Shown: positions 11,282-22,718 of the stretch, one piece after another
Layout: each line of letters starts with the position of its first letter
Numbering within the stretch: position 1 is the first letter of the stretch
Source of the DNA: Fragilariopsis cylindrus CCMP1102
Taxonomy: Eukaryota; Bacillariophyta; Bacillariophyceae; Bacillariales; Bacillariaceae
Assembly: GCA_900095095.1 (NCBI GenBank)
Contig: FMBT01000484.1
Location: forward strand, 16,023 to 80,022
Direction of reading: 5' to 3'
DNA length: 64,000 bases
The notes under the pieces: generated by a model
The model's input: the letters and a program-made list of their open reading frames with translations, nothing else
The model's database searches: none
Told to the model about the DNA's origin: nothing
Translations under genes and position numbers: made by a program

Positions 11282-12409
11282 ATGATGGTGACCTCAATGA
11301 CTAATACATATACTACTGCTGCTTCAAACTTGATAGCTACTTCTTGCGAATCGAAGAATCCATTACTATTACTACATGGCAATGATGTTGATGTTGATGT
11401 TGATGCTGCTGTTGTGAATAAAGTGACGACGAACAAATTATTCTTCAACAATTCATCTTCTTTTTCTTATGCTTTCCCTATCAGTACTGTCACTAATACT
11501 GTCACTCAAGTTGATGATGTTGTTGCTGATACTAATAATGTTTCGGATGATGACGATAATGACTACGTATTAGAGGATGATGCTGATGCCGAAGATGAAG
11601 ATTGTTCTATTCTTTTATCAATGCCAATGGACGTCGGCGTCGACGTCGACGATGACGACTATGACTATGATTATGTCGACATTGAATTATACGGTAATAG
11701 GAGTCATGATCATTCGCTTCCACTATTATCATCATCAATATCATCATCATCATCGTCATCATTGCCATTCTCAATAACAAAGTCCGTTACTACCACTCGA
11801 CCCGCCTCCATCATCAAAAAGAAGAAGAACAACAACAACAGTAACAATAAGAGTAGAGTCATCAGTGTTCGATTTGATACAAAATGGATTAATTTGTCTC
11901 ATGATAAAAGTAATATTACAAAAAGAAGAAGGAAGATAAAGAAAAGCAATAGAAGTAGGGAACAATCTGCTGCTGTAGATTCAAAATTATGGTATACAAG
12001 AAAAGAAATTAAAGAGAATCATAAATCAATTATTAAGGCGGCAAAATGTAATGAAAAAAGAAAAGCAGATCTGATGCCTTTGCCTTCCTCGTTTTCATCT
12101 GCATCATCTTCCTATTCATGTTCATTGCCAAGAGATGATGAAACACAACAACAAGAAGAAAAAGATAATATTGAAGTAGAAGTAGAAGATATACATATCT
12201 TAAATTGGTTTTCATCGAAACAACGTCAACAACGATCCACTATCAGAACACAAATGAATGAGATAGTAAAGGCAGTACAAGAATTTGAACATTCCACACA
12301 AACACATGTTCCTAATTTATTATCCGAATTACTTCAAAGAAAATCAAATCCATCACAGATCAAAATAAGAAGTCAAAATAGTAAGTCAAAACTGATGATA
12401 TTAGGATAG
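11282..12409 (+). CDS. acidic/Ser-rich protein with VRF...WYT motif, diatom-type family
   Basis: A 375-residue protein. The first 190 residues are low complexity: Asp/Val, a long acidic block around 77-131 and a Ser run. The informative part is residues 195-255: SVRFDTKWINLSHDKSN, a basic stretch, then LWYTRKEIKENHKSIIKAA. I know this order (a V-R/S-F segment, a loop, then W-Y/F-T/Q-x-x-E and a helix) from a large lineage-specific set of diatom proteins of unknown function. The genes at 50772 and 58925 carry related segments. The C-terminal helix near 330-365 (VQEFEHSTQTHVPNLLSELL) is also mixed in composition. No targeting signal is evident, and basic clusters could be nuclear signals. The second Met-coded start is possible because the frame opens with MM. 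Confidence 0.6.
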   Translation: MMVTSMTNTYTTAASNLIATSCESKNPLLLLHGNDVDVDVDAAVVNKVTTNKLFFNNSSSFSYAFPISTVTNTVTQVDDVVADTNNVSDDDDNDYVLEDDADAEDEDCSILLSMPMDVGVDVDDDDYDYDYVDIELYGNRSHDHSLPLLSSSISSSSSSSLPFSITKSVTTTRPASIIKKKKNNNNSNNKSRVISVRFDTKWINLSHDKSNITKRRRKIKKSNRSREQSAAVDSKLWYTRKEIKENHKSIIKAAKCNEKRKADLMPLPSSFSSASSSYSCSLPRDDETQQQEEKDNIEVEVEDIHILNWFSSKQRQQRSTIRTQMNEIVKAVQEFEHSTQTHVPNLLSELLQRKSNPSQIKIRSQNSKSKLMILG

Positions 12410-13151
12410 AAAAGAGTTCAGCAAAGTAGTTCAAAGAAAATCAAATCCAAAACAAGTCAAAATAAGTCAAGATAAGTCAAAACTGATGATATTAGGATAG
12501 AAAAGAGTTCAGCAAAGTAAAAGCAACACACGACATATCACGCTAGCTGTTGGTGCTACGGGTGGGTGTAGTATAGGATAGTATAGCATAAAGTACTACA
12601 TATAGCATAGCATAGCATAACATGACATAACTTAACATAACTTAACTTAACTTAACATAGAGCACCGTTATTATTACTATACTATAATTGACTCTAAATT
12701 TTTTTAAGTACTACTTCGTATACTGTAGGCAGACATATTACAGTACTGTATTTTACTGTATGGCCTATAGTTACAGTAGGATTGCGGATTTGAATGAATG
12801 ATTCGTTATGGGGGCGGGGCGGGTGCTTAAAAATAATATTCTCCCCCCCCGCCTCTTCCCCTGAATGAATGAAATCAAATCGAATGAATGAATGAATGAT
12901 GAACTGAAGCGAAGGAAGGAAGGAAGATCAATCAATCTTTCTCGCGTCTTTTACTGTGTGTACAATTAATTATTAATTATTGTACGGGACATCGTCAGAC
13001 GAGATTTTGTTTTTAATGGCTCATATATAGCTAAGTTACGGTGAACAAATCTTTTTCGACACCAGCAAGCCAACAATAAAACTAGTAGTTTCAATTGCAT
13101 ATACTACAGTAGTACGACGATACAAGTACAGTAGCAGAGATTCTAGCAGTT
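12410..13151. other. intergenic with short direct repeat and pentamer tracts
   Basis: A 40 bp phrase from the end of the preceding gene (GTCAAAACTGATGATATTAGG...) is repeated at about 12476-12520. CATAG and ACTTA pentamer runs follow at 12590-12660, then GAATGAATGAAT repeats at 12862-12900. The region leads into the promoter of the lumenal protein gene. Confidence 0.4.
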
Positions 13152-14183
13152 ATGATGACGACGATGATGATGATAATGATGAAAAGTAATAATAAGGCGC
13201 TTACTATTAATAGTATTGCCGTTTATCTACTCATCGTCGTTGCTGCTACTACTACTATTAGTAGCGGACTGCTACTGACAAATAATTATAATGGTGTTGA
13301 GGCCTTTTCTTCGTCATCCTCTATTATCAGCCGCACTATTACTTCTAGTAGTAGTAGTAGTCATCATTATCATCGAGTAGTAGTAGACAAGAATGAAAAG
13401 AGGAGCATAGTTTTATTTTCGTTGTCATCATCGACGACTAATACTGACGATAATGATGACAACAATAACAATAACAATAACAAGAAAAATACTAATTTGG
13501 AAACACGAAGAGAAACATTTCAACGAATTGTATCAGAAGGTACGACTGCTGCTGTATTTGTAGCTGCAGCTACCACTACCACAGCAGCAGCAATCACGAC
13601 TGCTTCACCATCACCAGCTAATGCTGCTACTACTACCGACGACGTGGCGTCGGCTGAAAATAAGAAACAATATAATTTATCCAATGAAGATATCATGAAA
13701 ATTATTTCGTCGGATATGATCGACAATCAATTTTTAGTGACTGGGAATTTAACTAGAAGTATTTATTCGGAAGAATGTACATTTCAAGATGAAATTGATA
13801 CCTATACCATGAATAAATGGATCTCCGGAACTTCTAAATTATTTGATCCCTCACGATCAAAAGTACTATTGGTAGATAATTCCATCAAACCAATGGTTGC
13901 AAATGATGATGGTATCGAATTACGATTTGTCGAATATTTATGTTTTAATATACCCTTTGTCAAACCAATTGTGTATTTAAGTGGTACACTGGAATTAAAA
14001 AGAGGATCATCAACAACAACATCAAAAGGTAATGGATTAATTACCTCGTATCAAGAAAAATGGGATCAAAATATCTATGAAGTATTAAGTAAAAAATCTA
14101 AATTATTTTCATCCAGTATTACAAATCAGGAATTAGAGAATGAATTACAATTATTTTATAATGACAATGCAAACTTGAAATAA
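13152..14183 (+). CDS. plastid (thylakoid lumen) DUF2358 / NTF2-like protein
   Basis: A 343-residue protein. The N-terminus reads as a multi-step import leader: a hydrophobic signal peptide at 20-48; GVEAFSS at 48-54, close to the A-F cleavage motif used for diatom plastids; a Ser/Thr-rich transit stretch; twin Arg at 119-120 (TRRETF) followed by an Ala/Thr-rich hydrophobic segment; and SPANA at 154-158, a lumenal signal-peptidase type site. The mature part (about 175-343) begins LSNEDIMKIISSDMIDNQFLVTG and has FDPSRSKV at 231-238 and a C-terminal YQEKWDQNIYE. This is the pattern of DUF2358 proteins, SnoaL/NTF2-like folds of unknown role in plants and algae. Several Met codons crowd the start (residues 1-10), so the exact initiation is unsure. 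Confidence 0.78.
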   Translation: MMTTMMMIMMKSNNKALTINSIAVYLLIVVAATTTISSGLLLTNNYNGVEAFSSSSSIISRTITSSSSSSHHYHRVVVDKNEKRSIVLFSLSSSTTNTDDNDDNNNNNNNKKNTNLETRRETFQRIVSEGTTAAVFVAAATTTTAAAITTASPSPANAATTTDDVASAENKKQYNLSNEDIMKIISSDMIDNQFLVTGNLTRSIYSEECTFQDEIDTYTMNKWISGTSKLFDPSRSKVLLVDNSIKPMVANDDGIELRFVEYLCFNIPFVKPIVYLSGTLELKRGSSTTTSKGNGLITSYQEKWDQNIYEVLSKKSKLFSSSITNQELENELQLFYNDNANLK

Positions 14184-15528
14184 ATAACATAAAAAGATAA
14201 AAACTGAACTCAAAATGAAATGATATTGAAATGAAATATATGATAAAAACGTAAACTACTACTGCTATCAGTACTACGACTGGTCGCTAACCTAACCTAA
14301 CCTAACCTAACCTAACCTAACTTAAACTCTTAACTTGACTAAACTTAACATGACTTGACTTGACTTAACTTTTAACTATAGTAACTAGATACAGTAACTA
14401 GATACAGTAAACTGAACGTAGTGTCTCTCCTACACACTTACTTCCCCGTTTTTTGTAGGTGATTGATCCCTACCTTACTTACAGGTACTGTATCTCATGT
14501 AGATAGAAATTGAATTGAATTAAATTGAGTTGAGTTGAGTTGGGTTGAGTTGAGTTGGGTTGAGTAAAACATCCAACCAAACATCAAGACTACACTAAAC
14601 CGTCACGGCAGTCTCACAAAAAATCCAACTTATTATATACCCCCCCCCCCCTTCCCCTCCGGAGGTAATAATGTTTGGAGGTATCAGTAGAACGAAGAAG
14701 ATCTCACATTAGATATGCATGGTGAAAAACATACAGTAGATCAACAGTAGTGGATATTACTTCACTTCGCTTCACTTCGATTTTTTTTTTATCTTTCTGA
14801 TAGATCAGCAGCTATATAGAAGGATTCACTGCAGCTAGAAGGATGTTATCAGACGATCTTATATTATATCAGATGGTAAATAGAAGAAGATTAGAGCTGC
14901 GCTATGCCATATTAGGTGGAGGTATATATACTGGGATGTGGTACTGTAGGCCGCCGAAGTACTAGAAACAAAGTACTGTAGGGTTCTTTACAACCGGTTC
15001 TTAAAATTCAATCTCAATCTCACCACCAAACCAAACCAAAATGGCAACATCGTGACATACAATAATAGTAGTAGAATATCGGAACAATCGTCTCCATAGC
15101 TAACACTAACTCAGTTGGAACGGTTGAAAAAGTAATAGTTTGATGTTCCACCTGACAAAAGTCATATCGATGGAGGTACTGTAAATCCAGTATGAAGGGT
15201 TTGCGAATAGAAGGAGCATTATCGAAGTTAATACACAACTGGGTGAACAGATTTCCCCCGCCTATTTAACGATACGCAAAATGGATCGTAACAGTAGCTA
15301 TATATTTTCTATGCATTTTTTTGTGACACAAACCCGCGACGAATGAATAGAGGGAAAAAATAAATGCACTTTACACGAGAATAACGCCTAGGATGCGGGA
15401 CTCGTACATAAATAAAAAAATGCAAACGACGAAGAGAAAAAACAAATAATGATGAATAATGCGCACGCGTCACTTTAGAACTAAAAGTATGGAAGGAAAG
15501 CGACGAATGATGAATAATGTACGACGTA
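14184..15528. other. intergenic with pentanucleotide repeats
   Basis: Holds the CTAAC tract (separate entry), degenerate ACTTG/ACTTA runs at 14330-14375, GAGTTGAGTTG/GGTTGAGT runs at 14515-14565 and a C10-type homopolymer at 14641-14650. No gene is supported; the small frame at 15020-15238 on the minus strand has no recognisable features. Confidence 0.4.
14287..14321. repeat. (CTAAC)7 tract, TTAGG-type on the other strand
   Basis: Seven consecutive CTAAC units; read on the minus strand this is (TTAGG)n. It lies just after the DUF2358 gene and grades into ACTTA and ACTTG variants. A true telomere is unlikely because unrelated genes continue on both sides. Confidence 0.8.
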
Positions 15529-15835
15529 GGAGCACGACCACACCACGCGTTACTTAACGGAAGGATAAAAAAAGAGCGGCGCTAATAATGCATAGGAAAA
15601 CCGAATGCAGAATCGTGCAATAAAATAGTAACTTCAAGGAAGGATGAATAATGTACTTCAAGGAAGGATGAATAATGTATGAGCACGAACACACCACGTT
15701 TCACTTAACGGAAGGATAAAAAAAAGAGCGGCGCTAATATTGTATAAGAAAACCGAATGCAGAATCGTGCAATAAGATAGTAACTTCAAGGAAGGATCGA
15801 AAAAAGAACGGCACTAATAATGCGTAAGAAAACCG
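15529..15835 (+). repeat. tandem repeat of about 150 bp upstream of the bicupin gene
   Basis: Units share GAGCACGA-CACACCACG, then CTTAACGGAAGGATAAAAAA, GAGCGGCGCTAATA, GAAAACCGAATGCAGAATCG, TGCAATAA and GTAACTTCAAGGAAGGAT. Unit 1 starts near 15529, unit 2 near 15681, and a third partial unit (GGAAGGATCGAAAAAAGAACGGCACTAATAATGCG) runs to 15830. A 24 bp sub-repeat (CTTCAAGGAAGGATGAATAATGTA) is doubled at about 15632-15680. It sits directly before the gene's first possible ATG, so the repeats are probably part of its promoter or leader. Confidence 0.8.
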
Positions 15836-15980
15836 TATGATGAATCGTACATTAAAAGAGTTTGCTCATCGTCATCTATCTTCTCCTTTTTACAACATTC
15901 TCACAAAATTAAAAAGAACAATTATAAAATCAACTCAATCAACAACAACAACTACAACAACAACAAATCGAAAATCGAAA

Positions 15981-17279
15981 ATGAAAATCATCAATATCAA
16001 CTTCACATTCATCACTATTGCTGCAGCTTCATTACTGTCAGAAGCTTCTTCCGCAAATATTGATTACAATGACAAACTGTGCTGGTCTGGTAACGAAGAT
16101 CCTGCTACCAATCCTGATATACCATTCTTCAATTCAAATCTTTCTGTAGACTGTAAGGGACTTAATGACCATTCCGGTCTTCAGTGTGGAAGAGACTATT
16201 ACGGGAAAGATGGCAACTCATTTTTGAATTGGGTATACGGCACAAAGCATCCAGGATTTCCCAATTGGATTGCAATGGATAAGGTAGGAAAATCACAGTA
16301 TGCACCTGATGGACTTATGTTTGCAACCTTTAAGCTTGGTATGTCTGGATCTCTCCGGGATCCTCATTGGCATCCAAACAGCTCCGAAATATTGTTTGTC
16401 ACTGGGGGCAAAGCAAAAGTAACTGTAACTGGATTTCCTAAAACAGATGTAGCAGGAAATCTCAGAGGAGCAACATCAACTGTAATGGGAAAAGAAAGAT
16501 TCTCTGAGACTTTCCTTGTCAGTCCAGGTGATGCTGTAATCTTCCTCGTAGGTTATCATCACTACTTTGAAGGAATCCACGCAGAAGATCCACTTACGGG
16601 TATTGCAATCTTTGATACACCTGACCTGAAATCATTTGATACTCCTCAAGTGATGAAAAATATCCCAAATAGTATCTTGAACCGAGTGTTATCCTTAAAG
16701 GAAGGAGTTGCTGATGGGTTCTACGCAGGATCTAGACGTGTGATCACTGATCCCAATCCAACGTGGTCTCCTCCTGACAGTCTCAGTAATGATCTCGCCG
16801 ATAATTCATCATTTAAGGTATCAGGTATCTACAATGATCTTGTACCAGCCCTTCACCAGGATATTAATGGTAACTCAGCCACAAAAGTTGTCAATGCTCA
16901 TACAAATACGGTTCTTGACAAAGCTGGTTATAGTATTGCCTACACTGAGGTCCAACCAGGTGCCTCAATTGAACCATACTGGATGGATGATGCCGATGAG
17001 GTCATATTTGTCATTGAAGGTGACAGCATTGATGTAATTCGTAGTGGTAATGGCGGAAAGTCCTGTCTGGATTCATTCGAAATTGAACAGGGATTCTTTG
17101 CTTTGAATGAGATTGGTAGCACCTGGACTTTAACAAATAATGGTGATGAAACAGCAAAGGTGCTCCGTATATTCAACTCGAACCATCCATCTATGACTAC
17201 ACTGTTTGATGGATATGAATCTCTCCCAGAAGACGTCATCAAAACTATGAATTATTTAGAAAGTAATACGGGTTCTTAA
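15981..17279 (+). CDS. secreted bicupin (germin/oxalate-decarboxylase-like fold)
   Basis: I start the gene at 15981 rather than at the in-frame ATG at 15837. The codon at 15981 begins a clean signal peptide (MKIININFTFITIAAASLLS, then SEASSA), while the extra 48 residues are Thr-rich and would mask it. The protein is then 432 residues. Cupin 1 has metal-binding motif 1, GSLRDPHWHPNSSEILFVTG (His129, His131, Glu136), and motif 2, SPGDAVIFLVGYHHYFEG (His193/194). Cupin 2 keeps the fold pattern (QPGASIEPYWMDDADEVIFV) but the paired His are replaced, so only the first domain should bind Mn or a similar metal. Bicupins include oxalate decarboxylases and storage-type proteins; the substrate here is unknown. 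It acts outside the cell or in the secretory path. An internal tandem repeat lies in its upstream region. Confidence 0.8.
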   Translation: MKIININFTFITIAAASLLSEASSANIDYNDKLCWSGNEDPATNPDIPFFNSNLSVDCKGLNDHSGLQCGRDYYGKDGNSFLNWVYGTKHPGFPNWIAMDKVGKSQYAPDGLMFATFKLGMSGSLRDPHWHPNSSEILFVTGGKAKVTVTGFPKTDVAGNLRGATSTVMGKERFSETFLVSPGDAVIFLVGYHHYFEGIHAEDPLTGIAIFDTPDLKSFDTPQVMKNIPNSILNRVLSLKEGVADGFYAGSRRVITDPNPTWSPPDSLSNDLADNSSFKVSGIYNDLVPALHQDINGNSATKVVNAHTNTVLDKAGYSIAYTEVQPGASIEPYWMDDADEVIFVIEGDSIDVIRSGNGGKSCLDSFEIEQGFFALNEIGSTWTLTNNGDETAKVLRIFNSNHPSMTTLFDGYESLPEDVIKTMNYLESNTGS

Positions 17280-17919
17280 ATCAATACTATTATTACAACT
17301 TCAGATATAATGAAACAAGAAAGATAGATTGTAACGCAAAATAGATAAAATAGATTTATATAAATAAACCAATCATTACTATTTTGCATTGAATTCTTTT
17401 TTCAGCTTCTAATTTCTATAGTATGACTTTTGTATTTTTGACCAGATTGTAAAATGATCACGAGACCCATACATTGTAGTATTTATGAGGACGGACGTGT
17501 ACTGTAGTTGAAATGACTGCTTGAGTGCACTACTACGGTAAACGAGATGCAATAATACTTAAAGGACCTTATTACCGTTCATTCGTCATCAGCTCTATCT
17601 GTAAAAGTGCTGGCGAAAACTGATGGAGGATTTTTTTCTTGGATTTAGATTCGAATGAATCGAGATTCGATTCGATTCTCTTCATCGTCATAGGCCTGCT
17701 CCATACAGTACGTGGCAATTCTAGCTAGAATGTTAGTAGTAGTAGTAGTAATAATAGTAGTAGATTTTTTTCTAGATGTTGTGTGATTGAAAAGGTAGAC
17801 CAAAGCATTCATCCGAATGGCTACCACCATCATTATTAGTAATATGATTCCTAATAAAGTCAAATGATGTCATACGTTTTTTACCATGCGGTGATTTGTT
17901 GAAAATTGAAGTAGAACTT
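17280..17919. other. intergenic between convergent genes
   Basis: 3' ends of the bicupin (+) and the CRAL-TRIO/DUF6824 gene (-) face each other here. Only A/T-rich sequence and a TAG/TAA trinucleotide microsatellite at 17730-17765 are visible. Confidence 0.4.
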
Positions 17920-20298
17920 TCAATAACTTGTTGTTGCCCGTATTCGTTTTTGATTACTTCCTGCTGCTGCTACTGATGGTGGTGTTATTGCTAGTTCTAC
18001 TGCTGCTGCTGCTGATGTTGGCAGTACTGTTGCTTGTGCTAATGCTGTTGCTTTTACTCTTGATTTTGATCTTGCCTTTGATCTTGCTTTTGCTTTTGCT
18101 TTTGGTGTTGTCAATGACGATGACGATGACGATGCTATTACATAATTCTTTAGGAAAAAATGTGTACTGGCATAAACATGTTTCTTATAATCCAGAGGAT
18201 CCGATAAAATATTCCACCAATGCTGGTTATTATCCCAAACCAATACACGAAAACGTTTGTCTTGTTTTATTTTTTGAATAATATCAGGAACTAATACCTT
18301 AATAGAAACCGATACTACTGCTGATGCTGATGCTGATGCTGATGGGGGTGATGGTGATGATCCGACGAGTAGTAGTTGTTCCTGTTCCTGTTGTTGACGC
18401 TGTTGTTGCTGTAAATAATGCTGTGTATATACTGAATTGATAATACTACGAAATTGCATATTTCCAGGTTGATGTTCCGCAGTATGACCCTTCTTGAATA
18501 ATATATCATTCAAGTACGGACAATCAGTAATAGTGTTTTTAGTAACGATTGATGATGCGTTCTTTTCTTCAATATAGGTTTGAAAATTAATGAATCGTTT
18601 GACATTCACTGTTTTAATGGCACCGGACCACGTTACTGGTACACTATCGACAGGTATACCATACCCTTGTAATAAGTATCGTACCTCCACACATTCACCC
18701 AAATTACAGATCAATCGTCGTCGATAATCAGAATTTAATCTAGCAATAACCACCGCTTTGATTATATTCGTAAAGATTGTATTCTTCGCACATAAATGAA
18801 TGGAGACGAACCGTATTGGTGCAAATAATAATGCGATATTTTTTTGACCATTTCGTGGTTTAATACGATGCTGATTCGTTAGATGTTCCGCCCAACACAA
18901 TAAAACAATTCCTTTTCTTTGATCTTCTACATCAGAGGATGCACATACAAAAGTTAAATAGATAAAAATCTTTTGCTATACGGTAGAAAAGGGATTATAT
19001 AATATGAGAACGGAAAGAAGCATAGCATAGCATAGCATAGCATGCATACGTTGATGGTGATGCATGCACATAGTAGAACAGAGATCGAAGCATGACCGGA
19101 GGCAAGAAGAATAACACAGGGACAGAATTCATTCGGAAGGAGCAATGAGAGGCAGAGAGAGAGAGAGAGAGAGACGTTAAGAGAAGAAAAGGTCAGAGAC
19201 GAGATAGACAGAAATAAAGTTCGAAAATCTTTGTTTGAGAGATAGAGAGATAGTATAGAGAGATACAGCATTCGCATAAACTCAAATCAAATTCAAACTC
19301 AAATTCAAACTCAAATTCAAACTCAAATTCAAACTCAAACTCAAATTCAAACTCAAACTCAAATCAAACTCAAATTCAAATTCGAACTCAAACTCAACTA
19401 CAATTCAAATAACAAATAACACACTTACTAATACAGGTATTGGTACATTATCAAAATCATTTAATAGGAATTGTACCATAATTCGACGTCCACCTCGATC
19501 ACGAGAGGGTAATAATTGACAATACCCTTTGTTTTTAAGGATCGTTAATTCATATTCTGTGAAATCAGTTAATTGTATCTTACGATATAAGGCATATTTG
19601 CCATAATATTCTAATAAAAAATCTAAGACTTGTACAATCCGTAATGCTGTCTTTCTAATATCAAAAAATTCACAACGTAAATACATGAAACGAAATTCAT
19701 TCGTATTGACATACATTAATGATGAAAAAATGTCTTCTTCTTCTTTGATTTGTAATTCTTGACTTAATAGATAGGCATATTTTTTCGATCGTGGTATATG
19801 TTCATCATTATTCAATTCATTTGTTAATAGTTGTAAACTACGTTCTCCTTCAAATAATTCTGGTGGTATTGTTATTGTTTCATTTTGGTTTTCATTTGTT
19901 TCACTTCCAATATTAATAGTAGTAGTACTAGTAGGTGATAATAATAATGATGATGAAACAGATGAACTACAACAATTCACACCATGAATTTCTTCTTGTA
20001 TATTATTACGATCGGTCATCGAACAATTATTTAATTCATTTGTTAATATTTGTTCAATTTGTACGACATCAATACTATTCGGATCAATGATCTTATTATT
20101 CTTTTGATTATTCGGATGATGATTATTCGGATTCTTATTTCCATTATTCCGAATAGTATTATTTCTCATTGCCTCTTCAGTATGCTCTGTTTTTAGGTTG
20201 ATAGTATTGTTGCTGCTATTGCTATTGCTATTGCTGCTGTTGCTATTATTGCTGATATTGCTGGTGCGACGATGCACATCTTGAAAATGTTGATTCAT
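17920..20298 (-). CDS. CRAL-TRIO-like plus DUF6824 protein, two exons
   Basis: Exon 1 is 19429-20298 and exon 2 is 17920-18975. The 453 bp intron starts GTAAGT and ends TATAG, in phase 0, giving 641 residues. Residues 1-60 are Asn/Ser-rich. IQEEIHGV at 100-107 is a conserved opening phrase of this diatom family. Residues 202-291 (FRFMYLRCEFFDIRKTA, RKIQLTDFTEYEL, CQLLPSRDRGGRRI) form the CRAL-TRIO N-terminal part. Exon 2 continues with QKIFIYLTFVCASSDVEDQR, KGIVLLCW and CVEVRYLLQGYGIPVDSVPV. CRAL-TRIO proteins bind lipids, but lipid binding is not shown for this group. A DUF6824 domain follows (DCPYLNDILFKKGHTAEHQP, GNMQFRSI, then VLVWDNNQHWWNI), with GRG of the family replaced by KKG. The tail is Ala/Lys/Arg rich (KAKAKARSKARSKSRVK). 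DUF6824 is a diatom domain of unknown, possibly nuclear, role. A decayed paralogue lies at 42598-45315 and shares the intron position. Confidence 0.82.
18976..19428 (-). other. intron with GA and AAACTC/AAATTC microsatellites
   Basis: Intron of the CRAL-TRIO/DUF6824 gene. It holds a GA dinucleotide run near 19156-19173, a GAGATA run, a CATAG pentamer run at 19021-19042, and about 20 units of AAACTC/AAATTC near 19281-19400. A pyrimidine tract precedes the acceptor. Confidence 0.75.
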
Positions 20299-22671
20299 TT
20301 TTTTATTCTTATTCTTACTTTGTTTTTTATATTGAAAAAGAAACGGAATTTATTTTATGATGACTGAACTTCGAGGAGCGAAAAAACGAACGAACGATCG
20401 ATCTTTGATGTACCGGTACGAAGTATTGTAGAGGTAAAGCTAGCTAACAAAAGGCTCAAAGGCAGGACTTTTCTTACTCACTCGTATCAACGAAAATACA
20501 GTTGATATTTTTACATAAAAGCAATCTCGGCATGACATTTTTGTAGAAGCATAATAACTTTGATTATTCCATAGGTATGTTCAAAAAGAGAACAAAAGGG
20601 CATAATGTTTAATTTGAAGAGCGACATCTCATGACGTTGCAATCCCAAATTCTCTGAAAAATTGACGAACGCAATAAAAAATGCAATTCTTCTTCAAGTC
20701 CCAAAAAGCTTAAGTATCCCCCCATTTCTCCGCGAACCACTTGATTCTAACATCATGAACTAGATTCTAACACAATTAATTAATTAATCTACGACTAAAC
20801 AATTAAACATCAGGGAGAATATCTAAAAAACGACGCAACTTTTTTTTTGTTTCTCCCACATGTTTACCACTCACTTACATTAAGTAAATTCAGATGACAG
20901 ATAGTTCAATGTATACAGGAGCATATGTGAAAAAAAAATACGATTACGATTTGATTCGTTCGCCTCGCTTTTGTTAGTGTGTGGCACACTCTGTGCGAAA
21001 CAATAAATCTCAATAAATAAATATTATTCCCGCTTACAGTATTTTCTTTAAAGTATCTAGCTTGTTGTTGTTGTTGTTGTTGTTCTTCTTCTTCTTCGAA
21101 TAAATCAAAAGAAAAAATGCATTGAACTCCTTAATTAATTTTATTCTTCTGTATGACACCTACTCGACGACCAGGCAGCGTCACTCGACGACAATCAGCG
21201 ATGCGTTTTACAGTATGCAGTTTCGAATTCGAATCGAATCGAATGTTGTTTATTGCTTTCGTTCCAATTATTGTTCAGTAAGTTAGTGGTACGATAGAAA
21301 TTAAATAACAATAAAATAGTATTATTATTCAAATAATTATTCAATTTTCCTTCATATGATCTAGGACCTTCTAGGAATACATAAAAATGCGAATCGAATG
21401 TTTATTGCTCTCCGTTCTAATTATTCAAACCCTTCTGCACAGTAGTACTAGTAGCGTACGACAGAAATTAAATAACAATATAATATTGTTATTATTCAAA
21501 TAAACTATTCATCTTCCTTTCCAGGACCTTCTAGGAATATAAACTGTGCACGATGATTATAGTTCGCATATTTATTAGAGAACAAGACCTTTTTTTTTGC
21601 GATACTGTACAATAATTTATTTTTACAACGAAACTTCTTGTTCTATTAAAAAAATGCTTCTACGGAATGAAAGAATGAATCAATATAATCGAGTGAATTC
21701 ATCAATCGAATGGGTGACAACGCGCCGTACAGTAGTAACCAAAAGAAATAATCGACTACAGTAGAATGACGACGACACGACGGAAGCAATACAATAATAC
21801 CTAGCTTAGCTCAAATGGATTGATCGGCTGCATGCTCGTTGATAGAGAGATAGTAATGTATTGACAATATAGAATAAAAAAGATTATTCATTATAATATA
21901 CCGATTATATTAATTAGTACGTCTTATTATTTTCAGCCTGAGAATCCTTTTGCTACACTGCGGAGTACTGTAGGGAATATATCTGATGGATGCCATGCAA
22001 GTCGAGCTGGACAAAAACGGAAATAATTACAGAACAATGATACTATAGAGCAAACTATCCTATAAGTCATATTGCATAATACATATTATAGATACATTCT
22101 TACGCATACCTGCAAATATACAATACTGTACATACAAGTTAAAAGTAAAACCAAAGATGATATATTACAGTATTATATTTTTTTCTATATTCTACATTAC
22201 TTCGTTCAATAGTGTATGGCTTCTATTTTTGCAGGACTTGCAGTGCCTTTCTTTTGGTTGTTCTTTGTAGGCCATATAAAGACGTATAGTCGATATTATG
22301 CTGCTGCTGCTGCTGCTGCTCCTGCGTGCTTATTCTTGCTTAAATTCAAGACGGTAGGTATCATTATGCAGGTCGTTGTGAAAACTTCCCCCCGTTCGAA
22401 ATTTTAGCTCCGTCGTCCGGGTCTATCTTGGAGTGGAAGCTCTATCTCGACGATTATGAAAGGAAAGATCGATTTGATTCTCGTCTACTTTTTGGTTTTT
22501 TTTCTACTCTTTTTCTTCTTTCAATCCGACTAACTACGTGCGTGCTTATTGTCATTTTCTCGTTTTGCCTTTCGGTCAAATTTTGTCATACTGTATCCAT
22601 TGTGCGAATTTTCGCTGCCATCTATCTTCCTTCAGCATTTCTTCTTCCTCTACAATAATAAGAGACATACT
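20299..22671. other. 2.4 kb gene-poor spacer
   Basis: AT-rich. A diverged direct duplication is seen: GAATCGAATGTT-TATTGCT, a TTATT-TTCA phrase, AAATTAAATAACAATA and a CCTTCTAGGAATA phrase occur at 21235-21380 and again at 21390-21540. A GTT/CTT microsatellite lies at 21063-21098. Short open frames at 22216-22658 have no recognisable features, so no gene is called. Confidence 0.4.
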
Positions 22672-22718
22672 GTCATCTGGTAAGGATGCGACATATTATA
22701 TCTGGATGTACATATAAT

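Noticed and set aside
15837-15980. Upstream ATG of the bicupin frame as the start
   Set aside because: The 48 extra residues are Thr-rich and would hide a clear signal peptide that starts at 15981; it also lies in the upstream tandem repeat edge.
17928-18281. Leu-rich + strand frame resembling a membrane protein over the DUF6824 exon
   Set aside because: It is the antisense of the Ala/Lys/Arg/Ser-rich C-terminal tail and the repeats in it.
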